A stretch of DNA of 57,938 nucleotides from Amycolatopsis pithecellobii (lineage in GTDB: Bacteria; Actinomycetota; Actinomycetes; Mycobacteriales; Pseudonocardiaceae). The position numbers were made by a program, and so were the translations under genes. Positions 1 to 7,838 of the stretch are shown piece by piece. Within the stretch, counting starts at the first letter, position 1. Every line of letters starts with the position of its first letter. The stretch is from positions 1-57,938 of the forward strand of contig NZ_WMBA01000054.1 of assembly GCF_009707865.1 (NCBI RefSeq), written 5' to 3'. Under the pieces are notes generated by a model, which was not told the origin of the DNA, ran no database searches, and saw only the letters and a program-made list of their open reading frames with translations.

Positions 1-776
1 GTGGCACCCCGCCGCCGACCACGCCGTCCGGCACCGGCTCCGGGCCGCGCTCGTGGCGCGAGGAGATCAAGGACCATTTCAGTCCCAGCGAGCAACGTGA
101 GCTCGACGCCGCGCTGGGCAAGATGTCCGACGATCCGCGACCGGGCGAGGTGCCCGGCTCCGGACAGCTGACCCAGCACGAGCGCGAACTCGTTGCCGAG
201 GCCCAGAAACTGGTCACCATCTCGCCGGACACGCGGATGCAGAAGGTCATCCCGCCCGGCGACGTCGACAAGTACCTCGACGGGACCTACGGCCAGGTGG
301 GCGGATTCGTCGCCCGGCAGCAGGACGCGACCCATATGTCCAATCCGGACGATCTGATCCGCGGAAACCGCTTGGACTACACGGGAACTCCGTATTCGCC
401 CGGGATGTCCGAGGTGCACGTGATCGAGTTCCGGGCCGGAACGCCGGACAATTACCAGATCCCGTTCGGCGCCCCGTACGGCGGCGCGAGCGGGCTCGAC
501 GCGAGTCATCCCGACGTGACGAGGGCGAGCGACGACATGGTCACCGGCGCACGCAGCGCGGGTGTCGATCCGGGCAGCTACTACCGGAACAACTCGGAAT
601 GGCCCTACAGCGGCATCGGTGTCACCGCGGATAAGGACATGGGCGTGCCCGAGCGCACCATGACCGACCGGAAGGACTTCGAAGACGGGGACACGATGTA
701 CAAGTACACCGCGAGCGGTGACAAGATCCCGGTGGCGCGCTTCGACGAGACGGTCGGTCAGTGGGTGAGGCTGTGA
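1..776 (+). CDS. C-terminal part of a polymorphic-toxin-like protein (5' truncated by window)
   Basis: The reading frame is open from base 3 without a stop, so the gene begins before the window. The visible part starts with a Pro/Thr/Gly/Ser-rich linker, followed by about 215 residues that behave as a separate C-terminal module starting near PGSGQLTQHERELVAEA. Conserved blocks are GGFVARQQD, an RLDY motif, EVHVIEF, PFGAP and WPYSGIGVTAD. Each recurs in the gene at 1219-1884, which defines the module boundaries. The architecture (linker, variable C-terminal domain, immediately overlapping small gene) is typical of contact- or ESX-delivered polymorphic toxins. I cannot assign the enzymatic activity; an ADP-ribosyltransferase-like or NAD-active fold is only a guess. 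The stop codon TGA overlaps the next start by one base (TGATG), so translation is coupled. Confidence 0.6.
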   Translation, partial: GTPPPTTPSGTGSGPRSWREEIKDHFSPSEQRELDAALGKMSDDPRPGEVPGSGQLTQHERELVAEAQKLVTISPDTRMQKVIPPGDVDKYLDGTYGQVGGFVARQQDATHMSNPDDLIRGNRLDYTGTPYSPGMSEVHVIEFRAGTPDNYQIPFGAPYGGASGLDASHPDVTRASDDMVTGARSAGVDPGSYYRNNSEWPYSGIGVTADKDMGVPERTMTDRKDFEDGDTMYKYTASGDKIPVARFDETVGQWVRL

Positions 777-1222
777 TGCCGTACCAGCCGCACCGGCACG
801 GCGTGCACGCCGTGGTCAACGGGCACACCTATCCCGCGCGCTACAACTCGGCGAAACGGGTCGCGTTCATTTCGTTGTCCGCGCCGGAAAATCCCGACCC
901 CGGCGTGTTCGAGTGGAACGAGACGCACCAGCTGTGGGTCGCGCAGGTGCCCGCGGGCGAGTGCGAGCGGGTGTTCCGGATTTCCCCGTACGCCAGGTTT
1001 TTCGGCCATCGGTGCTATGTGGACAGTCTGACCATGGAGTCCGCCGAGCTGATCTACGCCGGTACCGACGAGGATTGGGCCCAGCGCAACGGTTTCCAGC
1101 AGCACGACCGAGGCACGTTCCGGCGTACCGTGCCGAGTGTCGAGCTGTACGACTACCACGAGGAACAGTGGGATCTGCTGTTCGACGACTGGCGGTCCGC
1201 CACGTTCGGGGAGGTGCCATGA
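776..1222 (+). CDS. Immunity-like protein paired with the upstream toxin domain
   Basis: This 148-aa soluble acidic protein starts at the ATG that overlaps the toxin stop. It has no signal peptide or membrane segment. Landmarks are ENPDPGVFEW in the N-terminal half, CERVF, GHRCYV, and a C-terminal block ending in WDLLFDDW. The same blocks (ENPDPTLF, CERLAE, GHTCQV, DLLFDAW) occur in the protein at 1881-2318, so the two are paralogues. Its position directly after a toxin-like C-terminal domain, coupled translation, small size and acidity support an immunity role. That is inference from gene order, and no named family was recognised. A start 15 bases upstream exists but would lie inside the toxin gene. 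Confidence 0.55.
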   Translation: MPYQPHRHGVHAVVNGHTYPARYNSAKRVAFISLSAPENPDPGVFEWNETHQLWVAQVPAGECERVFRISPYARFFGHRCYVDSLTMESAELIYAGTDEDWAQRNGFQQHDRGTFRRTVPSVELYDYHEEQWDLLFDDWRSATFGEVP

Positions 1223-1884
1223 TTCCCGGCTCCGGTCGGCTGAGCGAGCACGAGCGCGAGCTGGTCGCGCGCGTTCACCGTGCCGTCGTGATCGAACCCG
1301 GCACCATCATGCTCAAGGTGTTGCGGCCCGGGAGCATCGAACGCTATCTGCGGCACGAGATCTCGCCCGGCGTGTGGGGCCAGGCGCCGCCGTTCGATCA
1401 CCGGCTCGTCGGTGGCACCGTGGTGCGCAAACAGGATTGCGGCCGGTTGCGCACTCCGGCGGATTTCGTGCATGCGCTGCGGTTGGACTATCCGCTCAGC
1501 CCGTTCCATCCCGGATTGCCGATGCTGCACACGATGGAGTTCCCCGCGATGGACCCGGCGCAGTACGTGACCCCGCTGGGTGCGCCGTCGCAGCCCTATC
1601 CCGAGGACGGTTTCCCGCCCGACCACGCCGAAGTCGAGCTGGTCGCCGCGGCCATGGCACAGGCGGCCGAGCGCGCCGGGGTGAACCCGAACACGGTCCG
1701 CCGCGAGGTGCGGCCGTGGCCGTTTACCGGCACCGGGCTGACCGCCGATGCGGACGGCGGGGTGCCCGAGCGCTGGCGAAGGTTCGGCCCGATCCCGGCG
1801 GGTGCGGCGATCGTCGAGTACCCGCAGGCGAAACCGGTCGCGGTGTACCGGGGAGAAGCGTTCGGCTGGGCGGTGACGCGATGA
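1219..1884 (+). CDS. Orphan toxin C-terminal module (second copy)
   Basis: A 221-aa protein begins at an ATG overlapping the previous stop (ATGA). It matches the C-terminal module of the first gene over its whole length: PGSG-LSEHERELVA at the start, GGTVVRKQD, RLDY, LHTMEF, PLGAP, WPFTGTGLTAD and GVPER. It lacks any upstream linker or trafficking domain, so it looks like an orphan toxin cassette of the kind that recombines into full-length polymorphic toxins. Sequence drift from the first copy is substantial, so the duplication is not recent. The longer frame upstream of this ATG overlaps the immunity gene completely and is not coding. Confidence 0.6.
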   Translation: MIPGSGRLSEHERELVARVHRAVVIEPGTIMLKVLRPGSIERYLRHEISPGVWGQAPPFDHRLVGGTVVRKQDCGRLRTPADFVHALRLDYPLSPFHPGLPMLHTMEFPAMDPAQYVTPLGAPSQPYPEDGFPPDHAEVELVAAAMAQAAERAGVNPNTVRREVRPWPFTGTGLTADADGGVPERWRRFGPIPAGAAIVEYPQAKPVAVYRGEAFGWAVTR

Positions 1885-2318
1885 GTTACCGGCGGCCGCG
1901 CAGCGGCATCATCGCGACCATCGACGGCCGGGAGTACGAAGCGAACTCGTACCCGCGCGAAGGTGCCCTCACACTCGTCTCGCGCGAAACCGAGAACCCC
2001 GACCCGACCCTGTTCGTCGAGCAGGACGGGCAGTGGCTGGGCACGGTTCCGGTCGCGCGGTGCGAGCGGCTCGCCGAGGTGACCACCGTCGCGGATCACC
2101 TCGGGCATACCTGTCAGGTCATCAGCATCGCCGAGGACGGTACGACGGGCCTCTACTACCTCGGTGACGACATGGCCGCGATGCCGCGTGACGGGTTCGT
2201 CCAGACCGACGCCGGCACCTGGGCGAAGACGGTGCATATCGGAGAACTGATGCGATACCGGGAACTGCACCGTGACCTGCTGTTCGACGCGTGGGTGCGG
2301 GGTGGCGCCACCTCGTGA
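1881..2318 (+). CDS. Second immunity-like protein
   Basis: This 145-aa protein starts at an ATG overlapping the orphan module stop (ATGA). It is a diverged paralogue of the protein at 776-1222, sharing ENPDP, CER, GH-C and a C-terminal DLLFDAW block. It completes a toxin/immunity/toxin-module/immunity array in which every junction overlaps. By analogy with other polymorphic toxin loci it would protect against the orphan module or against related toxins of neighbours. Function is inferred from context only. Confidence 0.55.
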   Translation: MSYRRPRSGIIATIDGREYEANSYPREGALTLVSRETENPDPTLFVEQDGQWLGTVPVARCERLAEVTTVADHLGHTCQVISIAEDGTTGLYYLGDDMAAMPRDGFVQTDAGTWAKTVHIGELMRYRELHRDLLFDAWVRGGATS

Positions 2319-2342
2319 TGGCGCGGGAACGTACAGTTCCGT

Positions 2343-4460
2343 GTGACCGAAGTGCTGAACACCACCCGGGAAACCGGCCGCACCCACAGCTTTGTGAGCA
2401 GCCGGAAACCCGATCTTGTGCCCTGGCTGCTCGGCGGACTCGCGCTGGTTCTCGGCGCACTGTTCGTCATCTCCGATCTCGCGGCCAACCAGGGCGAGCT
2501 CATCGCGCCACTCGACGACGTGTACATCCATCTGCAGTACGGACGGCAGCTGGGGCTGGGGCATTTCTTCCAGTTCAACACCGGTGACCAGATCAGCACC
2601 GGCGCCAGCAGTTTCCTGTACGCGCTGATTCTCGGTGGGGCCTACGCGATCGGGTTCCAGGGCCCGTGGTTCCTCGCCTTCGCGGTCGGTTTCAACCTGC
2701 TGTGCTTCGCCGCCGCCGTCGTGCTGACCTACCTGCTCGGGTCACGGCTCGTCGCGCGTTCGGTCGGCGGGTGGACCGCGCTGCTGGTCGCGGTCAGCGG
2801 GCCGGTGCTGTGGGGGAGCAGCAGCGGTATGGAAGTCGGCATCACGATGCTGCTCGTCGTCGCGGCGGTGCTGGTGTTCGCACACGAGGCGCCCGGCGGC
2901 CTTTTCGTGTTCACCCCGCTCGTGGGGGTGCTGCTCGCGCTCGTCCGGCCGGAAGGGCTGATCTTCGCAGGGTTTCTCATACTCGCGTCGTGGTGGGTCC
3001 TGTGGACCCAAAGGCACACCACGGGTCGGGTGCGCTCTCTGGTGCGCTGGCCGTGGACGGTGCTCCCGCTGCTCGCGGGCGTCGGTCAGCTGGCGTTCTA
3101 CGCGCTCGCCACCGGCACCACCTCGGCCAACGGCATCCAGTCGAAGTCGCTGCTGCACGACGCGCCGCTGTTCTACCTCGGCGTGTTCGTCGACCGCACC
3201 ACCGACAACCTGCGCCGGCTCGCCGGCACCTTTCTCGGCTTCACCAATGGGGATTTCGCGTTTCCTGGTGCGCTGCTGCTGTTCTTCGCCGGCGCTTTGT
3301 ACCTGATCGTGCTGCGGCGGGCCTGGCGGCCGCTTTTGGTGGCGCTCGCGGCCGGGTCGGTCGCGGTCATGATCTCAGTGTCCACTTTGAACACCGCGCT
3401 CTTCCACAACCTGCGCTACCAGCAGCCTTTCCTGCCGATCCTGCTGCTGTTCGCGGTGTCCGGCGCCTATGGCGTCACGCGCGCGGTACCGCATTCAGCG
3501 CGGCGGGTCACGTTGCACGGCGGCCTCGCGGTGGTGCTGGTGTTCTCGCTGGTCGCGCTGCCGACCTGGATCGTCCGCTTCGGCCGCGACGCGGAAACGA
3601 TCCGCGACACCGATGTTTCCGTCGGCGCGTGGATTGCCGAGAACCTGCCGCCGGGGGTGAGCATCGGGGTGAAGGACGTCGGCGCGGTCGCCTACTTCGG
3701 CCGGCACCGGGTGGTCGACCTGATCGGCCTGGCCACCAACGGTCTCGCCGCGCCGTCGAACAACGGAATCGGCTCGCTGTACGAGGCGGTGCGGCAGTTG
3801 CCGCCAGGGCAGCGGCCGGAGTACTTCGCGACCTACGACACCGGCCCCGGCGTGTCGATGGCGCCGCTGCGGGACGCCGGCATCCTGAACCGGGAACCGG
3901 TGCAGCGGTTCAAGATGCAGACGCCGGCCGACGTCGCGGGCAACGTCATCGTGCCGTTCACGGAGCTCGACATCTGGCGCACGGACTGGACTCTCGCCGG
4001 CAGCGGGGACGCCCAGCAGGTGCCGGGCCGGCTGCGTGACTACGTCAACGTCGGCGATCTGCGCAACGAGGCCGCGCACGCGTACGAGCCGCGAATGGCG
4101 CAGGTCGGCATGCAGCCGTTCAGCATCGTCACGCGCGTCGGCGACGTCATCGACAGCGGCCGCACCATCGCCGGTGGCGAAGCGTTCACCGCGCACGATC
4201 TCGAGCCGGGCCGCCCGCTGACGATCACGTCCCGCACCGCGATGGACGGGATCGTGCCGGACATGTCGGTGTTCGTGGACGGCAAACCGGCCGGCACCTG
4301 GACGCGGACCCCCGGCACGGGCGGCTGGGAGACCTACACCTACACGATCCCGGGTTCGCTCATCACGGGGTCGAGCGCGCACATCGAGATCACGCAGCCA
4401 CGGCCGCTGCTCAACCCGTACCCGATCTACAACTCCTACGGTTACTGGCTGAGTCAATAA
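2343..4460 (+). CDS. Large GT-C-like polytopic membrane protein
   Basis: A 705-aa integral membrane protein with a GTG start. After a short cytoplasmic tail and a first membrane helix comes a conserved extracytoplasmic acidic motif, APLDDVYIHLQYGRQ. This resembles the DDxY loop of decaprenyl-phosphate-dependent GT-C glycosyltransferases such as the AftB type. About ten further hydrophobic segments follow, then a soluble C-terminal region of about 280 residues with a terminal beta-rich part that may bind carbohydrate. The nearby arabinogalactan cluster makes transfer of arabinose or another lipid-linked sugar to cell-wall glycan plausible. Substrate and linkage cannot be read from the sequence. 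Its 3' end overlaps the convergent gene by 7 bases. Confidence 0.65.
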   Translation: MTEVLNTTRETGRTHSFVSSRKPDLVPWLLGGLALVLGALFVISDLAANQGELIAPLDDVYIHLQYGRQLGLGHFFQFNTGDQISTGASSFLYALILGGAYAIGFQGPWFLAFAVGFNLLCFAAAVVLTYLLGSRLVARSVGGWTALLVAVSGPVLWGSSSGMEVGITMLLVVAAVLVFAHEAPGGLFVFTPLVGVLLALVRPEGLIFAGFLILASWWVLWTQRHTTGRVRSLVRWPWTVLPLLAGVGQLAFYALATGTTSANGIQSKSLLHDAPLFYLGVFVDRTTDNLRRLAGTFLGFTNGDFAFPGALLLFFAGALYLIVLRRAWRPLLVALAAGSVAVMISVSTLNTALFHNLRYQQPFLPILLLFAVSGAYGVTRAVPHSARRVTLHGGLAVVLVFSLVALPTWIVRFGRDAETIRDTDVSVGAWIAENLPPGVSIGVKDVGAVAYFGRHRVVDLIGLATNGLAAPSNNGIGSLYEAVRQLPPGQRPEYFATYDTGPGVSMAPLRDAGILNREPVQRFKMQTPADVAGNVIVPFTELDIWRTDWTLAGSGDAQQVPGRLRDYVNVGDLRNEAAHAYEPRMAQVGMQPFSIVTRVGDVIDSGRTIAGGEAFTAHDLEPGRPLTITSRTAMDGIVPDMSVFVDGKPAGTWTRTPGTGGWETYTYTIPGSLITGSSAHIEITQPRPLLNPYPIYNSYGYWLSQ

Positions 4461-5023
4461 CGAGCGACGCGGGCCGCGGCCATCGGGTCACGCAGCAGAA
4501 GGACCGACCCGTCGGCGAAACCGACCCGGATCACCTGTGGCGGCGGCACGCTGCGGCCCACGTAGCCGGCGGTGACGCGGACCTGCCGCGGATCGGTCTC
4601 GCAGAACGTGGTGAACACACTGTCGTTGCGGCCGAACAGTTTCGTCGGGTAGACGATGGCGACCCGCTGGTCGCTCACCGCGAGCCGTGCCTCGCCGCGG
4701 CTGTGCGCGAGGTGATCGGCGAACAGCACGGCCCGCTGGTCCGGCTGCTCGGCGTGCACGAAGCACCCGACGGTCGGGTCGTCGGACCAGTCCTCCTCGA
4801 GCACATCCGGCGACGGCAACGGCCACCGCAGACGGCCGAGATCGAGCTCCGGCATGTCGCTGATGGGCTCGTGCGGCAGGCGCGCTTCGTCACCGATGCG
4901 CGCTCGGACGTACGCGCGGATCGGCTCCGAACCGAAACCGAGCCGCTCGCCGCGCTGCGTCCAGTACCTGCTCAGCTCACCGGTGATGATCTCGTCGTTC
5001 TTCTTCGCGATGTACTGATTCAC
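4454..5023 (-). CDS. ESX-operon hypothetical protein (189 aa)
   Basis: The last gene of the minus-strand operon that begins at 7645. The GTG start at 5023 overlaps the preceding stop (GTGA), so I chose it over a longer upstream frame that would lie inside the neighbouring gene. The protein is soluble, with LRWPLPSPDVLEEDWSDD near the middle and a C-terminal half that reads like a beta-rich PH-like fold (LAVSDQRVAIVYPTKLFG...). That pattern resembles the one in the upstream gene product, so the two may be related. No catalytic motif is visible and I do not recognise a family. Coupled translation with WXG-type genes suggests a role in ESX-type secretion. Confidence 0.5.
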   Translation of the reverse strand: MNQYIAKKNDEIITGELSRYWTQRGERLGFGSEPIRAYVRARIGDEARLPHEPISDMPELDLGRLRWPLPSPDVLEEDWSDDPTVGCFVHAEQPDQRAVLFADHLAHSRGEARLAVSDQRVAIVYPTKLFGRNDSVFTTFCETDPRQVRVTAGYVGRSVPPPQVIRVGFADGSVLLLRDPMAAARVARY

Positions 5024-5694
5024 CGGACCATCCGCTCGAACACCGCAGGATCGTCGACCTGGAAGAGGAAATCGATCCCGGAACCGTCCACAAACGACAG
5101 TCGAAGGCAAGGCTTGCGCCGACGCTGCGCCGGGGCCACGCTCGCGATCCTGGACTGGGGGACCTCCGCGATGATCTTCCGCTCCGGGATCACCACCGAC
5201 TTGCCCTCGACGTGCTCGCCATAGTTGCGCTTGGTGTCGGTGAGTATCTTCGCGACATCCTTGCCGAAGGTGAACAAGCTCCTGGCGAACCCTTCGGGCT
5301 CACGCTCCGGGGGCAGCCCGAGGATCAGCAGCCGGTGCGCGGTGAGCGCCCAGATCCACGACAGGCGCTTGCCTGGTTCTCCGTGCGCCACAACGGTTTC
5401 GTGAGCGATACCTGCCTTGTGCTCGCCGAACACGAGCACGTCGGCCGGCGGCGGCTTGTCCGGGCCGCTGTCGCTTCCGCCGAGCACCGCCTCGAAAGCG
5501 AAGTCCCCGGCGACGTTGCCCGCCGCGCGCAGACTCCGCGACAGCAAGCCCTTTTTCTTTTCCCCCAACGGATCGAGTTTTTCGATGTCGTAGTAGTACG
5601 CGCCCTTGCCTGCCGCCGCCCACAGCAGCCGCTCGTCCGCCGCCAGCTGGGTGCGTGCGATGGAAGCGGCGCCCACCGGGTCTTCGAGGCTCAT
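5020..5694 (-). CDS. ESX-operon hypothetical protein (224 aa)
   Basis: A soluble 224-aa protein whose ATG overlaps the stop of the WXG-type gene (ATGA at 5691-5694). It contains LAADERLLWAAAGKGAYYYDIEKLDPLGEKKKGL near the N-terminus and ALTAHRLLILGLPPE followed by a long beta-rich stretch (VIPERKIIAEVPQSRIASV...RLSFVDGSGIDFLF). The arrangement 'allows a residue string, tests a property of the fold' resembles PH/GRAM-like domains, but this is impression only. There is no signal peptide, so it should be cytoplasmic. It probably works with the WXG protein encoded directly upstream, perhaps as a chaperone or an inner-face component. No family assignment is claimed. Confidence 0.5.
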   Translation of the reverse strand: MSLEDPVGAASIARTQLAADERLLWAAAGKGAYYYDIEKLDPLGEKKKGLLSRSLRAAGNVAGDFAFEAVLGGSDSGPDKPPPADVLVFGEHKAGIAHETVVAHGEPGKRLSWIWALTAHRLLILGLPPEREPEGFARSLFTFGKDVAKILTDTKRNYGEHVEGKSVVIPERKIIAEVPQSRIASVAPAQRRRKPCLRLSFVDGSGIDFLFQVDDPAVFERMVR

Positions 5695-7178
5695 TCGAGC
5701 GTGAATCCTCGTTCCTCGGTCTCCCGACGGTCCTCTTCGGACTCCGGGTTCTGCGCTTTGTTGTACCCGTACTTGACGCCCTGCTCGACCGCGAGACCGG
5801 GCACGTTCTCCATCGCGCCCCGGTAGGTGGCCTTGCCGACGGAACTGGTGCCGCTCATGCCCATCGCCCGCAACCCGGCCTCGGCGAGGTTCGTGGTGAG
5901 GGCATCCGCGCCCTCGCCGTCCACGCCGAAGCGGCCGGCGAACTTGTTGCCGGTCTTGGACGCGAGTGTCTCCGGGTTCGCCTTGGTGAGGATCTTGCCG
6001 AGTGGGTGCTTGTCGATCTGGTCGGCGAGCCGCTTCTGCAGGAAGTTCCCGTTCCGCAGGTTCTCCATCTTCTCGACGGCCTTCTTCAGCGGCCCGCTGC
6101 GCAGCTTCTGCAAGATCTTCTCGAGCTTCTCGATCAGCGGCTTGAGCTTGCCGAGTAACTGCTTGACCTTCATCCCCAGCCGTCCACCGGTGACTCCCAC
6201 CTCGGCGGCTGTGGCACCCTCCGCGGCCGCGACCGAAGCACCGGCGGTGATCCACGACGCGGCGAGCGCGGCGAGCCATTCGATGATCAGGCCCATCACC
6301 AGCTCTTGCAGGATGTCCACGACGATCTCGACGAACGCGTCGAACAGATCAGCCGCGAGTTCCAGAATCTGTTGCACCCCACGGACATCGTCGGCGAGCG
6401 CCTTCGACCCGTCGGAGAACTCGCCCAGCTGGGTGCGGAAAGCGTCACCAGCGTCGCCCTGCCACGGCTGTTTCGTCGCGTCCGCACGAGTTTTCTCGTG
6501 CTCCCCGACGCCGTCGAGCCAGTCGGCCACCTGCGACCAGCCCTGCGCGGTGCTGCGCATCTGCTCCGGGTCACCGATCGCGGGTTCGAGGATCAGCTCG
6601 ACGAGCGGGCTGAGCACGATGGAGATCAGGAACCCGAGTCCGTTGTCGAGAAACGCGCTGCCGGGGCTGGTGATCAGCTGCAGCTGCTCCATCCGGGCGT
6701 TGACCGTCGCGATCGCGACGTCCGGCGGGCTGCTCGCCCGCGCGACATCACCTGCCGCGCTGACCCAGGAACTGCCGTAGCCCGCGTTCTGCTCGAAATC
6801 GCTCTTGCGAGCCGAATCGCCCGCGTGGTTGACCTCCGACAACGTGCCCGGGGCGCCGCCGCCGTCCGCGAGCGCCTCGAACTGGCCGAGCGCATCCGCG
6901 GTCGCGCTGTCCTGGCCCGAGTACAGCTGCGCGGCGAGCACCGTGTTGTCGGCGACTTGCTCCAAAAAGGACTGTGCCTGCGTGGCCAGGTTCTGGCACT
7001 CCTGCAGGCCGTCGAAGTACTTGAACGCCATCAGCTCACCGAGCGGGCCGAAGCAGTCGTCGCTCACCCTGGCCTGTTCGAGCAGCTGTGCCAGCCGGCC
7101 GAAATGCCCCGCCGCCTCCTTGGTGCCCTGGCTGTGCGCCACCAGCGCCGCGGGTTGCACCTGGAATGCTGTCGTCAT
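5691..7178 (-). CDS. WXG100/PPE-like ESX substrate with long C-terminal extension
   Basis: A 495-aa protein. The N-terminal about 100 residues are helical and resemble ESX-1 EspB/EspC-type or WXG proteins. A second helical unit carries PWQGDAGDAF (W239-x-G241), the WXG hairpin signature, flanked by helices. Hydrophobic helices occur around residues 180-200 and 300-330. A Lys/Leu-rich amphipathic segment (MKVKQLLGKLKPLIEKLEK) precedes a charged tail. It lacks the alanine-rich toxin tail seen in many LXG/WXG effectors but is long enough to be an effector or a structural substrate. The gene starts inside the upstream YbaB/EbfC-like stop (ATGA), an arrangement typical of ESX loci. Confidence 0.65.
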   Translation of the reverse strand: MTTAFQVQPAALVAHSQGTKEAAGHFGRLAQLLEQARVSDDCFGPLGELMAFKYFDGLQECQNLATQAQSFLEQVADNTVLAAQLYSGQDSATADALGQFEALADGGGAPGTLSEVNHAGDSARKSDFEQNAGYGSSWVSAAGDVARASSPPDVAIATVNARMEQLQLITSPGSAFLDNGLGFLISIVLSPLVELILEPAIGDPEQMRSTAQGWSQVADWLDGVGEHEKTRADATKQPWQGDAGDAFRTQLGEFSDGSKALADDVRGVQQILELAADLFDAFVEIVVDILQELVMGLIIEWLAALAASWITAGASVAAAEGATAAEVGVTGGRLGMKVKQLLGKLKPLIEKLEKILQKLRSGPLKKAVEKMENLRNGNFLQKRLADQIDKHPLGKILTKANPETLASKTGNKFAGRFGVDGEGADALTTNLAEAGLRAMGMSGTSSVGKATYRGAMENVPGLAVEQGVKYGYNKAQNPESEEDRRETEERGFTLE

Positions 7179-7645
7179 TGCTCACGCCTCAGAATCGGTC
7201 CGCCGAAGTCGTCAGGTTCGACCTCCGGCGACGCCGGCCGGTTCCGGGGCGTTCGTACTGGTTGTGGTGGCCCAGGCGCCGCGGCGGGTTCGGGTGCGGC
7301 AGGACCGACCGCGGGCACGTGCGCGTTGAACGCTTCCTTGAACTGCTCGGCCCGTTCCCCGAGCACGGGCTCCACGGTCGCCTGCAACTGCGCCGCCGCC
7401 TGCTCGGTCGCCTGCCGGATCGCGCCGAGAATCTCCTTCTGCAGCTGGGTGTGTGTCTTGCGCATCGCGAGCGGCGACAAGTTCAGCCCCAGCACCGCGC
7501 CGGACGGGGCGACCGTGACGGTCACCGAGCCATCGGGATTGCGGCCCTGGCCTCGCAGCCCGGCGATCTTCTCCTTGAGCTGCGAGGCCCGCGAGGCCTG
7601 CTCCTGAAACGACCGCAGCGCACGGTCGAGCCGAGACTCCTCCAT
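7175..7645 (-). CDS. YbaB/EbfC-family nucleoid-like protein of the ESX operon
   Basis: A 156-aa protein and the first gene of the operon. The N-terminal about 100 residues match the YbaB/EbfC fold: an N-terminal helix, a beta segment GSVTVTVAPSGAVLGLNLSP, then helices. A Pro/Ala-rich tail follows. Actinobacterial ESX loci often carry such a protein (EspL type), thought to help chaperone or regulate substrates. I prefer the ATG at 7645 because GGGGAG lies six bases upstream; a TTG one codon earlier is an alternative. It overlaps the WXG gene by four bases. The upstream 45 bases before the aftA remnant should hold the promoter. Confidence 0.7.
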   Translation of the reverse strand: MEESRLDRALRSFQEQASRASQLKEKIAGLRGQGRNPDGSVTVTVAPSGAVLGLNLSPLAMRKTHTQLQKEILGAIRQATEQAAAQLQATVEPVLGERAEQFKEAFNAHVPAVGPAAPEPAAAPGPPQPVRTPRNRPASPEVEPDDFGGPILRREQ

Positions 7646-7689
7646 CAATCACTCCCCAAGAAACCTTCAGGGAAAGTAAAGCACGAAGA

Positions 7690-7838
7690 TCAGTGCCGGA
7701 CCACGATCGTGAACGGCCCCACCTGCCGCACGGTGAACGCAGGTGAAGCGAACAGCGAGGCCGGGAACACGTTGTAGCTCAAGATGAGACGCTGGACCGG
7801 TGCGGACGGTTCGGCCGGCAGGCGAGGTTCCACGTCCG
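7690..7838 (-). pseudogene. Remnant of a second aftA (C-terminal ~50 codons)
   Basis: Translating the minus strand and ending at the TGA at 7690-7692 gives a C-terminus reading ...LFASPAFTVRQVGPFTIVVRH. The intact aftA ends ...LFASDRFVTRDVGPFTVVVRTR, so the two are clearly homologous over about 35 residues. There is no start codon or room for the rest of the protein, because the fragment runs directly into the stop of aftA at 7839 and is in a different frame. I interpret it as the leftover 3' end of a tandem aftA duplicate whose body was deleted. It is unlikely to be translated. Confidence 0.7.

Noticed and set aside
6306..7607. Long plus-strand open frame over the WXG/YbaB genes
   Set aside because: It is antisense to well-supported genes, arginine/leucine-rich and without a ribosome-binding site, as expected from high-GC codon bias.
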